Assembly (NCBI RefSeq): GCF_945890115.1
Contig: NZ_CAMDCK010000018.1
Location: 1-59,053, forward strand
Length of the DNA stretch: 59,053 nucleotides
Direction of reading: 5' to 3'
DNA from: Sphingorhabdus sp. EL138
Lineage (GTDB): Bacteria; Pseudomonadota; Alphaproteobacteria; Sphingomonadales; Sphingomonadaceae
Position numbers and translations under genes: made by a program. The notes below the pieces were generated by a model. It made no database searches, was not told where the DNA came from, and saw only the letters and a list, made by a program, of their open reading frames with translations. Below, in pieces: positions 26,037 through 34,811 of this stretch (position 1 is its first letter; each line of letters starts with the position of its first letter).

Positions 26037-29000
26037 GTGAAAAAAACACGTATCAGCAATTTGAAATATGCAGCGGCACCGCTGGCATTGGGCTTGGCGT
26101 TGATCTCAACGCCTTCGTTCGCCCAGGATGCGGCAGCCGAAGAAGAACCAGCCGGCGAAATTATCGTTACCGGCTCACTCATTACCAATCCGAACCTTGA
26201 GCGTTCGGCTCCGGTGAACGTAACCACCTCCGAAGAAATGGAACTGCTTCAGTCCAACTTGGCAGAAGAAGTATTGCGCGAAATCCCAGGCGTTGTTGCG
26301 TCGATCGGTTCTGCGGTCAATAACGGCAACGGCGGCGCGTCCTACGTTAACCTGCGTGGAATCGGTTCAAACCGTAACATCGTCTTGTTGGACGGTGATC
26401 GCATCGTTCCTGCCGGTTTCGGTGGTCAGGTCGATTTGAACAACGTTCCGCTCGCTTTGGTTGAGCGCGTTGACGTTCTTACCGGTGGTGCATCCACAAC
26501 TTATGGCGCTGACGCTGTTGGTGGTGTTGTTAACTTCATCCTGAAGAATGATTTCTCCGGTTTAGAAGCACAAGTTTCGCAGCAGCTGACCGAAGAAGGT
26601 GACGGCAATGTTTTCCGCGCTGACGTGACCATCGGTGCAAACTTCGACGATGGCCGCGGTAACGCAGTGTTTGGCATCGGTTATCAGCAAGCTGACCCTG
26701 TGTATCAAGGTGCGCGCGATGTATCGCTCACCACCATTGAAACTTACAGCGGTACAGCGCTTGGTTCAGGCACGGCATTCCCGTCGCGCTTCTCGGGCAC
26801 ACGCCGCACCGGCGCAACCGGCGCAGCAGCACCCGAATCGTTGTTTACCGGTCGGACTCCTCCAACTGCGGCCGACATCACCGCAGGATTCCTCCTTGGC
26901 CGTCCCATTTATGAGGCGAACCCTGCAGGCGGCGTCAATGGCGGAACTAACCAGATCAACGACGCTGGTCAGATCGTTCCCACCTTCTCGACGTTCAACT
27001 TCAACCCATATAACGTCTTCCAGACGCCGTTCGAACGTTACAACATGTTCGGTCAGGCACGTTACGAAGTGAGCGATGCGGTCGAAGTCTACACGCGCGG
27101 TTTGTTCTCAAAGAACACTGTAAACACGATCATCGCACCATCGGGCGCGTTCAGCATCGGCGTGAACATTCCTTTGAACAACCCGTTCTTGCCAGCTACT
27201 GCACGTAACCAGTTCTGCGCATTTGACGTTAACCCACGTCCTGATATCTATACACCGCGCTTTTCGCAAGCGCAGTGCGATGCCGCTGCTAACCCCAGCC
27301 TGCGTCCTGGATCGGCCGGTTATCTTGAAGTCGGAACTGGCGGCGCGTCTGCAACTGCTACGACATCCGGCAACGGACTTGCAGTAGCGCAAGCATGGCA
27401 ACCATTCGATCTCAACAATAATGGTGTGATCGAAGCTGGTGAAGGTTTCAACCCTAACCCGCAGACAACCTTTGCCCGTCGCGCAACGGAAGCTGGCCCC
27501 CGTATTTCGGAATATGTCACGACCGTATTCGATTACCGTTTGGGTGCCCGTGGTTCGATCACCGACTCAATCGACTGGGATATCACAGGTGCCTATGGCG
27601 AAAGTGAAAATATTCAGACGATTAAGGGCTATACCTTGAACTCGCGTTTCCGTCAGTCGCTTCGTGCAGGCGGAACAGCAGCAGCACCCGTCTGCTTCGA
27701 CACTTCCAATGGATGCGTTGCGGCAAATGTGTTCGGTACCATTCAGCCAGCAGCGATCCCGTTCTTGGTTCAGGAAAGCACCAGCTTTACGAAGACCTCG
27801 CTTGCACAGGTCAAGGGAACAATTAACGGCGATGCGGGCGTTACCAGCCCATTTGCTGAAGATCCCGTGGCATTCGCAGTCGGTGGTGAGTTCCGTAAAT
27901 ACACCGCCCGTCAGGGCGCTGACGCGCTTGCCAAAGGCGGCGATCTTGGCGGTGCCGGCGGTGCGACGCCAGATATCAAAGGTGGCTTCAACGTGTATGA
28001 AGCCTTTGGTGAAGTTGTTGTACCAGTGGTCAGCGACAAGCCATTCTTTAACAGCCTGACTGTTGAAGGCGGCCTTCGTTATTCGTCATACACTGTCGAC
28101 GCAACAGGTAACCCATCGTTCAACACCACAACCTTTAAGGCCGGTGGTACTTGGGAACCAATCGAAGGACTTGCTGTTCGTGGTAACTTCGCCCGTGCCG
28201 TTCGTGCGCCGAACATTGGTGAACTATTCTCACCAGTGAACACGGGATTGACCAACCTTGGTACAGATCCATGTGCGACGTTGACGACGGCTGGTGCAGT
28301 GTTGCCAGGACGTCCGGCAACTGGTCCAAGTGGTGAACTTCGTGCCGTCTGCTTGGCGCAAGGTGCAAGCTTGGGTAACATCAACTCGATTCCTCAGCCT
28401 AACGCAGGCCAAGTGAACTCGACTGGTGGTGGTAACATCAACATTAAGCCTGAAAAATCGGACAGCTTCACTGTTGGTGCGATCTTCCAGCCTGCGATCA
28501 TTCCTGGTTTCAGTGCATCGGTTGATTATTACAGCATCAAGGTAACCGAGTCGATTTCGACCCCGACCCCTGGTGACGTAATTGCGGCTTGCTTTGGATC
28601 GAACGTATTCAGCCCAGCGGCTGGAGCATCGGCCACAGCAGCTTGTACCAGCATTCGCCGTAGCCCGGCCGATGGCGGTCTGAGCGGTGATCCGAACGTA
28701 TTCACTGGCCTGCCTTCGGCTCTGTCGAACGCGGGTGCCATTGAAACTGACGGCATCGACTTGATCTTGAACTACAAGACCGATCTTACCGACAAAATCG
28801 GTTTGGCCTTGTCGTTCAACGGTAACTACACGTTCAAATCGACGTTCAACGCGTTCGTGCTCAACCCGGATTCGGTCAATCGTGATTGTACCGGTTATTT
28901 CAGCACCAACTGTGGTTCGTTGCAGCCAGAATATTCATGGTCGCAGCGTACAACAGTGTCGTACGACAAGATCGATGTGTCATTGTTGTGGCGTCATCTG

Positions 29001-29324
29001 TCTGCGATGGAGCAAGAGCCACTTGACGTGATTGACGGTGGTGCCTTCTTCAGCGGAACCATTGGCGCATCAGTCTTGGGCGTTGGTGGCCGGACGGTTA
29101 ACATGGGCAAGATCAAGTCATATAATTACTTTGATCTCTCAACCCGTCTTAATGCCAGCGAAAATCTGACCATCACGATGTCGGTGCAGAATTTGTTGGA
29201 TAAGGCTCCGCCATTGACCGGCAACAATGCTGGTTCGACAACGTTCAACAGCGGTAACACCTTCCCATCGACATATGATGCGCTGGGACGTCGCTATGCT
29301 GTAACGGCAAAGCTGCGCTTCTAA
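26037..29324 (+). CDS. TonB-dependent receptor
   Basis: A 1095-residue outer-membrane active-transport receptor; substrate unknown. Signal peptide about 1-30 (APLALGLALISTPSFAQ), a short TonB-box-like stretch (GEIIVTGSLI, about 41-50), plug domain (about 60-180) with VNLRGIGSNRNIVLLDGDRI and TTYGADAVGGVVNFILK, then a large 22-strand barrel ending in an aromatic C-terminus (RRYAVTAKLRF). No N-terminal signalling (STN) domain. The start is GTG at 26037 with AAAAGGGG 7 nt upstream. Codon use is less G+C-biased than the neighbours and very even, as in highly expressed sphingomonad receptors. The neighbouring sulfotransferase-like and hydroxylase genes are typical accessory company. Confidence 0.93.
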   Translation: MKKTRISNLKYAAAPLALGLALISTPSFAQDAAAEEEPAGEIIVTGSLITNPNLERSAPVNVTTSEEMELLQSNLAEEVLREIPGVVASIGSAVNNGNGGASYVNLRGIGSNRNIVLLDGDRIVPAGFGGQVDLNNVPLALVERVDVLTGGASTTYGADAVGGVVNFILKNDFSGLEAQVSQQLTEEGDGNVFRADVTIGANFDDGRGNAVFGIGYQQADPVYQGARDVSLTTIETYSGTALGSGTAFPSRFSGTRRTGATGAAAPESLFTGRTPPTAADITAGFLLGRPIYEANPAGGVNGGTNQINDAGQIVPTFSTFNFNPYNVFQTPFERYNMFGQARYEVSDAVEVYTRGLFSKNTVNTIIAPSGAFSIGVNIPLNNPFLPATARNQFCAFDVNPRPDIYTPRFSQAQCDAAANPSLRPGSAGYLEVGTGGASATATTSGNGLAVAQAWQPFDLNNNGVIEAGEGFNPNPQTTFARRATEAGPRISEYVTTVFDYRLGARGSITDSIDWDITGAYGESENIQTIKGYTLNSRFRQSLRAGGTAAAPVCFDTSNGCVAANVFGTIQPAAIPFLVQESTSFTKTSLAQVKGTINGDAGVTSPFAEDPVAFAVGGEFRKYTARQGADALAKGGDLGGAGGATPDIKGGFNVYEAFGEVVVPVVSDKPFFNSLTVEGGLRYSSYTVDATGNPSFNTTTFKAGGTWEPIEGLAVRGNFARAVRAPNIGELFSPVNTGLTNLGTDPCATLTTAGAVLPGRPATGPSGELRAVCLAQGASLGNINSIPQPNAGQVNSTGGGNINIKPEKSDSFTVGAIFQPAIIPGFSASVDYYSIKVTESISTPTPGDVIAACFGSNVFSPAAGASATAACTSIRRSPADGGLSGDPNVFTGLPSALSNAGAIETDGIDLILNYKTDLTDKIGLALSFNGNYTFKSTFNAFVLNPDSVNRDCTGYFSTNCGSLQPEYSWSQRTTVSYDKIDVSLLWRHLSAMEQEPLDVIDGGAFFSGTIGASVLGVGGRTVNMGKIKSYNYFDLSTRLNASENLTITMSVQNLLDKAPPLTGNNAGSTTFNSGNTFPSTYDALGRRYAVTAKLRF

Positions 29325-29348
29325 TTTGAAGAGCATATAAGGAAACAA

Positions 29349-29377
29349 GGGGGCGGGCAGCGATGTCCGCCCCTTTT
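29349..29377 (+). terminator. Intrinsic terminator after the TonB-dependent receptor
   Basis: GGGGCGG (29350-29356) pairs with CCGCCCC (29367-29373) across a 10-nt loop and is followed immediately by TTTT (29374-29377), 25 nt after the receptor stop. Stem and T-run in order support Rho-independent termination on the plus strand. Confidence 0.75.
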
Positions 29378-29407
29378 GTATGGCGGCCCATTTTAGGTGG
29401 AAATGGT

Positions 29408-29430
29408 CGCGCCAGCATTTGGCTGGCGCG
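29408..29430. repeat. 9-bp perfect inverted repeat before the end of the sulfotransferase-like gene
   Basis: CGCGCCAGC (29408-29416) and GCTGGCGCG (29422-29430) are perfect reverse complements around ATTTG. It lies just past the stop of the minus-strand gene ending at 29436 and could stop or stabilise that transcript, though no T-run follows on either strand. Confidence 0.65.
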
Positions 29431-29435
29431 CCGCA

Positions 29436-30452
29436 TCAAAAGCGCAGCGGATGCCCCAACGTCAGCGGGATGTTGGCAGATTGGGCAACCGCTTCGGCCC
29501 AAATCAGAACCTTCTCAATTTCGTCGCCATGCGCCGTTTGCGCCAACGCATATTCGGCGCGCCGGTCCTCTGTCCGAAAACTACCGCCAAACTTGCTATG
29601 CGTGCCAAAGGCGGGATGTGTGTCGTTTGCAGCGGCATGATCGCCCAATCCAAAGTGCGCGGCTGCAGACAACAAAGCCTTGCCGGGATTTGCGGTCAGT
29701 CGTTCGCTGTCCAGCGTTGCGATACGTTCCGGCCCGTATTTTCGCGCCATGTCATGAAACAGCTTTTGCTGCGCCAGCCAACCCACAGCCGCGACTTGCA
29801 AATCGGTTTGCCGGAAAAAATCACCCGGTTCAAAACCAAGATCAACTATGCCGTCGGCTATCTGCCCCTCCAACAATTCGCGACACCATAGCCGGCACCA
29901 TAGCCCCTTGCGGGCCACGGACAAAAGAAACACCGAAAGTGGGGCATGCAGAAGAATGGCCTTGCTTGTCGGCCGCATGGTAAGCGATGCGGAGGCAAGC
30001 GCATTGAAGATATTGGACGGTTTCACAACAACAGCCAAATCGTCGCCAAAGGGACGCGCGAGCATATCTAGTGCATCGCCCAAGCGTTCGCCGACCGCCA
30101 CAGGTGGCGCGCCGCGACGGCGAAAACCGACAATGTCGTTCAGCAAAACGGGCTCCTTCAAACCCATCGATAGCCCCGGCAGATCAAACCCGTTGGCGAA
30201 CATGGTCGATGCGCAAAAGGCGGAATGCAAAATAAAATGCAGGCCGGCATTCTCGGCGCAGCGCGCTTTGGCCTCGTGCCGCGATAGGACGAGCGGACTT
30301 GCTTCCACACCAAGATATTCATCGGTGAGGAAAGTCGCCGCATTATGTGCAGCGCGGCTTACAGGACGCAGATGAAAGGCGTCTGCGGCCGGATCATACC
30401 GATGCGCAAGCCAAGCCCCGTCGTTCCAAATTTCGCTATTATTGTTCGCCAT
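29436..30452 (-). CDS. Sulfotransferase-like hypothetical protein
   Basis: 338 residues from the ATG at 30452 (MANNNSEIWNDGAWLAHRYD). The fold hint is a strand-loop-helix at about residues 72-92 (HFILHSAFCASTMFANGFD), which resembles the 5'-phosphosulfate-binding loop of PAPS sulfotransferases, followed by a VVKPSN strand and AILLHAPLSVFLLSV about 45 residues later, like the 3'-phosphate site. The canonical Lys/Arg of the loop is not obvious, so activity is doubtful. No signal peptide. It is divergent from a TPR-beta-hydroxylase gene, and the two together follow a TonB-dependent receptor, a recurrent association in sphingomonads. A longer frame to 30491 would overlap the divergent start region. 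Confidence 0.65.
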   Translation of the reverse strand: MANNNSEIWNDGAWLAHRYDPAADAFHLRPVSRAAHNAATFLTDEYLGVEASPLVLSRHEAKARCAENAGLHFILHSAFCASTMFANGFDLPGLSMGLKEPVLLNDIVGFRRRGAPPVAVGERLGDALDMLARPFGDDLAVVVKPSNIFNALASASLTMRPTSKAILLHAPLSVFLLSVARKGLWCRLWCRELLEGQIADGIVDLGFEPGDFFRQTDLQVAAVGWLAQQKLFHDMARKYGPERIATLDSERLTANPGKALLSAAAHFGLGDHAAANDTHPAFGTHSKFGGSFRTEDRRAEYALAQTAHGDEIEKVLIWAEAVAQSANIPLTLGHPLRF

Positions 30453-30502
30453 AACGTCATCGACCTTGCCGTTTCTAACGGTAAATGGCAAGCTTTGGCC
30501 TT

Positions 30503-31687
30503 ATGAACGAGAGCGCACCACCACCCGAAGCGGCCCGATTAAACAGCCAAGGCATGCTTGCCCTGCGGGCCGGAAGCTATGCCGAGGCAGAGCGCCTGTT
30601 CGTGGCGGCCATTATGCATGACACTATGTCCAGCGCGCTGTGGCGAAATGTTGCCACCGCACGGCGCGCGCAAGGCGATGACAACGGGGAAATGCAGGCG
30701 CTGGATGCGGCCATTAACATCGACCGCCGGGACTTTATGGGTTGGCTCCGCAAGGCCGAATTGCATGAACGTATAGGTGAAAAGGCGCAAGCGCTGGCCG
30801 CATGGAGCGGCGTCCTTCAAATGGCGGCAGTTGCACCAGACCTATCGCCAGATATTGCTGCTGCATTGCAGAAGGGCCAGGCATTTGTGTCGCAAGCGAC
30901 GCGCCAGATCGCCGATGCGGTTAGCACGGAATTAGCGCCATTATCCGCCGCCATGGATGCAGCAGAACTGCGCCGTAGTAAGGCATTTGTCGATAGCGCG
31001 CTGGGCCGCAGACGGACCTATACGAACATATGCGAAGGTCTATATTATCCCTTCCTTCCGGCGGATGAATTTTTCGACCGCCATCATTTCCCTTGGATGC
31101 CAGCGATTGAAGCTGCGACCGACGATATACGCGCAGAATTAGAGACGTTGCTGGCCGATCCGGGCGACGCGTTGCGCCCTTATGTTAAAATGGATTCGGG
31201 CATCCCTGAAAATAAATGGTCATCTCTCGACCATTCCCTTGACTGGGGTGCATGCTTTTTATGGGAATATGGGCAACCCAATCAGGCTGTTTTAGACCGC
31301 TGCCCGCGTACGGCAGCGGCCTTGGCCAGCTTACCGACGACAATGCTTCCAGGTCGTGCCCCCAGCGCATTTTTCTCCATATTGAAGCCGCATACCCGAA
31401 TTCCGCCACATACCGGCGTGACCAATACCCGGGCGATTGTGCATCTACCGCTGATCGTGCCGGAGAATTGCGGCTTTCGCGTTGGCGGCGAAACCCGCGA
31501 ATGGCAAATGGGGGAGGCTTTTGCCTTTGATGATACCATCGAACATGAAGCGTGGAATGATAGCGATAAATATCGTGCCGTTCTTATCTTTGACGTGTGG
31601 AACCCGCATTTAACTGTCGCCGAACAAGGGATCATCGCCCGTTATTATACGGCGGCTGACGCAACAGGTTTTAAAATTACGCATTGA
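30503..31687 (+). CDS. TPR protein with aspartyl/asparaginyl beta-hydroxylase domain
   Basis: 394 residues from ATG 30503; ATG 30485 adds six codons and cannot be excluded. Residues about 10-125 form TPR units (ARLNSQGMLALRAGSYAEAE). The C-terminal domain (about 200-380) is an Fe(II)/2-oxoglutarate-dependent aspartyl/asparaginyl beta-hydroxylase: iron-binding His303 in PPHTGVTNTRAIVHLPL and His348 in DTIEHEAWNDSD, with Arg358 placed to bind 2-oxoglutarate. This family uses two His without the usual carboxylate, as seen here. It would hydroxylate Asp or Asn side chains of a protein or peptide; target unknown. No signal peptide, so it acts in the cytoplasm. Divergent from the sulfotransferase-like gene, with 32-50 nt between starts. 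Confidence 0.87.
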   Translation: MNESAPPPEAARLNSQGMLALRAGSYAEAERLFVAAIMHDTMSSALWRNVATARRAQGDDNGEMQALDAAINIDRRDFMGWLRKAELHERIGEKAQALAAWSGVLQMAAVAPDLSPDIAAALQKGQAFVSQATRQIADAVSTELAPLSAAMDAAELRRSKAFVDSALGRRRTYTNICEGLYYPFLPADEFFDRHHFPWMPAIEAATDDIRAELETLLADPGDALRPYVKMDSGIPENKWSSLDHSLDWGACFLWEYGQPNQAVLDRCPRTAAALASLPTTMLPGRAPSAFFSILKPHTRIPPHTGVTNTRAIVHLPLIVPENCGFRVGGETREWQMGEAFAFDDTIEHEAWNDSDKYRAVLIFDVWNPHLTVAEQGIIARYYTAADATGFKITH

Positions 31688-31771
31688 TTTATTGCATTTT
31701 TCTCCTCTTTACTTGCACTGAAAAATGTCTGTGATATTTTGCTCGTCGCCTCTCAACGGAGAAATTTGCAC

Positions 31772-32074
31772 ATGCGACCAATCCTATGCACCACCTTAAC
31801 CATTGGCATCATGACGTCGGCTTTGGCCCAAGCACCCACTTCCGCGCCTGTCACGGCTCCGATATCGCAGGATGGCAAATTGGCCAAAGCCTCCGACAAA
31901 GCTTCCGATCCAGACCAAGCCATGCGGTGTCGCACCGTCAGGGTGACGGGTTCACTGGTGAAAAAAGGGAAGGTATGTAAGACGCTCGCGCAGTGGCGCC
32001 AGATGACAGATTCTGGCAATGATCTCGCCCGCCGCTTGGTCGAGGATGGAACTTCACGCCCAGGCGGTCAGTAA
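31772..32074 (+). CDS. Small exported protein with a conserved Cys pair
   Basis: 100 residues: signal peptide about 1-19 (MRPILCTTLTIGIMTSALAQ), a low-complexity linker rich in Ala/Ser/Pro/Asp, then MRCRTVRVTGSLVKKGKVCK followed by TLAQW. The Cys-x8-13-Cys arrangement around a TGS motif occurs in small sphingomonad periplasmic proteins of unknown function and suggests a single disulfide. GGAG lies about 11 nt before the ATG at 31772. It is 84 nt after the hydroxylase gene on the same strand; it could belong to that cluster or be independent. Convergent with clpB. Confidence 0.7.
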   Translation: MRPILCTTLTIGIMTSALAQAPTSAPVTAPISQDGKLAKASDKASDPDQAMRCRTVRVTGSLVKKGKVCKTLAQWRQMTDSGNDLARRLVEDGTSRPGGQ

Positions 32075-32108
32075 CGCTGCTTGGTCCGGCTGCATGGCCA
32101 AGCGCCGC

Positions 32109-34685
32109 CTATACCGTGAACTTCAACCCCCCATCGCCCTCCTCCACTGTCACCGTGGAACCATCGGGAATGCCGCCGCGTAGGAGCATGTCGGCCAGCG
32201 GGTCTTGCACATAACGCTGGATCGCGCGCTTCAGCGGGCGTGCGCCATAGACAGGGTCATAACCCACGCGGCCGAGCCATGCTTTGGCTTCGTCTGACAA
32301 GGACAGAGTGATCTTGCGATCCTTGAGCAGATTTTGGACGCGCTGCACCTGAATCTCGACGATCGGGGCCATATGGTCGGCGCCCAAGCGATGGAACAAT
32401 ATGACCTCGTCCAGGCGGTTTAGGAATTCGGGCCGGAAATGGCCACGCACAATTTCCATGACTTGCGGTTCAACGTCTTTCACATCCTGCCCGTCGTCCA
32501 ACGCGGCCATATGCTGGCTGCCCAGATTGGAGGTCAGGATGATAAGCGTGTTGGAAAAGTCTACCGTGCGGCCTTGGCCATCGGTCAAGCGGCCATCATC
32601 CAATACCTGCAACAGGATATTGAAAACGTCTGAATGGGCCTTTTCGACTTCATCAAACAAGACGACTTGATAAGGCCTGCGGCGAACGGCTTCGGTCAGC
32701 ACGCCGCCTTCTTCATAACCGACATAGCCCGGAGGCGCGCCGACCAGCCGTGCGACGCTGTGCTTTTCCATATATTCGGACATGTCGATACGAACCATCG
32801 CATTGTCGTCGTCGAATAAGAAAGAGGCGAGCGCCTTGGTCAGCTCGGTCTTGCCGACACCTGTTGGCCCAAGGAATAAGAAGGAACCCAGCGGGCGGTT
32901 CGGGTCTTGAAGCCCCGCACGTGAACGGCGGACTGCCTTGGAAACCGCTTCCACCGCGTCCTTCTGGCCAATGACGCGCGCGCCGATAAGCTGTTCCATG
33001 TTGAGCAACTTATCGCGTTCACCCTCAAGCATTTTGTCGACGGGGATGCCCGTCCAGCGGCTGACGACGCTGGCAATATCTTGCGCCGTCACTTCTTCGC
33101 GCAACATCGCATTGCCCGCAGCGGCCTCCGCGTCCGCCAATTGCTTTTCCAACCCGGGTATCGTGCCATATTGCAGCTCGCCTGCCTTGGCGAGATCGCC
33201 AGACCGCTGCGCCTGTTCTAACTCGATACGCGCGCCATCGAGCAATTCTTTGATTTTGGCTTCAGCAGAAATCTTGTCCTTTTCCGCCTGCCAACGCTGC
33301 GTCAGTTCCAGCGATTGCTGTTCCAGATTGGCAAGCTCGCCCTCCAGATTGGCCAGACGGTCCTTCGACGCCGCATCGCTTTCCTTGCTCAGCGCTTCAC
33401 GTTCAATTTTTAACTGAATGATCCGGCGATCAAGCGTTTCAATCTCTTCCGGCTTGGATTCCACCTCCATGCGCAGACGCGACGCAGCCTCGTCCATCAG
33501 GTCAATGGCCTTATCGGGCAGGAAACGGTCGGAGATATAGCGATGCGACAAAGTGGCGGCACTTACCAAAGCGCCGTCGGTAATCCGCACACCATGGTGC
33601 AGTTCATATTTCTCCTTCAACCCGCGTAGGATGGAGATTGTATCCTCGACCGTGGGTTCGCCGACAAAAATCGGCTGAAAGCGGCGTTGCAGCGCTGGGT
33701 CTTTTTCGACATGTTTTTGATATTCATCGAGCGTCGTTGCACCAATGCAGTGCAGCTCCCCGCGCGACAAGGCTGGCTTGATCAGGTTGGCGGCGTCCAT
33801 TGCACCTTCGCCTTTGCCCGCGCCGACAAGCGTATGCATTTCGTCGATGAACAAGATGATGTCACCCTCGGCCTGCTTGACCTCGTCCAGCACGCCTTTA
33901 AGTCGTTCTTCAAATTCGCCGCGATATTTCGCGCCCGCGATCAACGCGCCCATGTCGAGCGACAGCAATTTGCGATGCTTCAGGCTATCGGGCACGTCGC
34001 CATTGGCGATACGCAACGCCAACCCCTCGGCAATAGCCGTTTTGCCGACACCCGGTTCACCGATCAGCACGGGGTTATTCTTTGTGCGGCGCGCAAGGAT
34101 TTGGATGGTGCGGCGGATTTCTTCGTCGCGGCCAATGACGGGGTCCAACTTTCCTGCGCGCGCCACTTCAGTCAGGTCACGCGCAAATTTTTTCAGCGCG
34201 TCATAACGGTCCTCTGCGCCCGCAGTGTCGGCACTGCGGCCACCCCGCAATGCATTGATAGCCGCATTCAACCCTTCGGCCGTGACGGCTGCTGCGGCCA
34301 GTGCCTTGCCTGCTGTGCTGGTCTTGGCGAGCGCCAGCGCGAGCAAGAGGCGCTCTACGGTGACATAGCTGTCGCCAGCCTTTTGCGCGACCTGTTCGGC
34401 GGCGTCGAGCACGCGCACGGCGTCATTATCGAGGCCGGGGGTCTGCTGCGCGCCGCCACCGGACACGGCAGGCACCTTCGCGAGCGTGGCATCGGTCTCA
34501 CGCAAAGCCGTCGCCGCGTCGCCGCCAGCAGCCTTTATGAGGCCAGACGCCATGCCTTGCTCATCCTCGAGCAACGCTTTCAGGAGATGTTCAGGTCCAA
34601 TCCGCTGATGGCTCATGCGAATGGCGACGGTCTGCGCGCTTTGCAGAAAACCCTTGGCGCGGTCCGTGAATTTTTCGAGGTTCAT
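32109..34685 (-). CDS. clpB: ClpB, ATP-dependent disaggregase
   Basis: Hexameric AAA+ chaperone that solubilises protein aggregates with DnaK after heat stress. 858 residues, full length. Clp N-domain (about 1-145), first AAA+ module with Walker A GEPGVGKT (residues 209-216), the ClpB-specific coiled-coil middle domain (about 405-530, [20 protein letters not shown]), second AAA+ module with [14 protein letters not shown] and NLGSQHM, and the C-terminal small domain. No ClpP-binding loop is apparent. A palindrome and a plausible heat-shock promoter lie upstream at 34707-34773. Confidence 0.97.
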   Translation of the reverse strand: MNLEKFTDRAKGFLQSAQTVAIRMSHQRIGPEHLLKALLEDEQGMASGLIKAAGGDAATALRETDATLAKVPAVSGGGAQQTPGLDNDAVRVLDAAEQVAQKAGDSYVTVERLLLALALAKTSTAGKALAAAAVTAEGLNAAINALRGGRSADTAGAEDRYDALKKFARDLTEVARAGKLDPVIGRDEEIRRTIQILARRTKNNPVLIGEPGVGKTAIAEGLALRIANGDVPDSLKHRKLLSLDMGALIAGAKYRGEFEERLKGVLDEVKQAEGDIILFIDEMHTLVGAGKGEGAMDAANLIKPALSRGELHCIGATTLDEYQKHVEKDPALQRRFQPIFVGEPTVEDTISILRGLKEKYELHHGVRITDGALVSAATLSHRYISDRFLPDKAIDLMDEAASRLRMEVESKPEEIETLDRRIIQLKIEREALSKESDAASKDRLANLEGELANLEQQSLELTQRWQAEKDKISAEAKIKELLDGARIELEQAQRSGDLAKAGELQYGTIPGLEKQLADAEAAAGNAMLREEVTAQDIASVVSRWTGIPVDKMLEGERDKLLNMEQLIGARVIGQKDAVEAVSKAVRRSRAGLQDPNRPLGSFLFLGPTGVGKTELTKALASFLFDDDNAMVRIDMSEYMEKHSVARLVGAPPGYVGYEEGGVLTEAVRRRPYQVVLFDEVEKAHSDVFNILLQVLDDGRLTDGQGRTVDFSNTLIILTSNLGSQHMAALDDGQDVKDVEPQVMEIVRGHFRPEFLNRLDEVILFHRLGADHMAPIVEIQVQRVQNLLKDRKITLSLSDEAKAWLGRVGYDPVYGARPLKRAIQRYVQDPLADMLLRGGIPDGSTVTVEEGDGGLKFTV

Positions 34686-34706
34686 GCGCTATTTCCTAAA
34701 TTGCCG

Positions 34707-34734
34707 ATGGAGCCTTTGTACACAAAGGCTCCAT
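34707..34734. promoter_or_regulatory. 28-nt palindrome in the clpB leader
   Basis: ATGGAGCCTTTGT (34707-34719) and ACAAAGGCTCCAT (34722-34734) are perfect 13-nt reverse complements separated by 2 nt, ending 21 nt before the clpB start codon. No T-run follows on the minus strand, so it is not a terminator for pepA. It is placed as either an operator for a dimeric repressor or a 5'-leader hairpin. It is unlike the CIRCE element of HrcA. Confidence 0.75.
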
Positions 34735-34744
34735 GCCTATTCAG

Positions 34745-34773
34745 AATGTAGTGCGGCATTTTCGCAACACAAG
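34745..34773 (-). promoter_or_regulatory. Candidate RpoH-type heat-shock promoter of clpB
   Basis: On the minus strand CTTG (complement of 34770-34773) and CTACATT (complement of 34745-34751) are separated by 18 nt, close to the alphaproteobacterial sigma-32 pattern CTTG-N17-CTATAT. It would start transcription just before the leader palindrome. Supported by position upstream of clpB; not an exact consensus. Confidence 0.4.
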
Positions 34774-34811
34774 TGCGAGGGCCATTCCCCGAAAATGCGA
34801 TGACCCCGATA

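Noticed and set aside
34707-34734. Palindrome upstream of clpB as a terminator of pepA
   Set aside because: No T-run follows on the minus strand and the element is adjacent to the clpB start; an operator or leader hairpin fits better.
33687-34751. 354-codon open frame antisense to clpB
   Set aside because: Lies entirely over the highly conserved clpB sequence; composition is that of an antisense shadow and no ribosome-binding site or family was seen.
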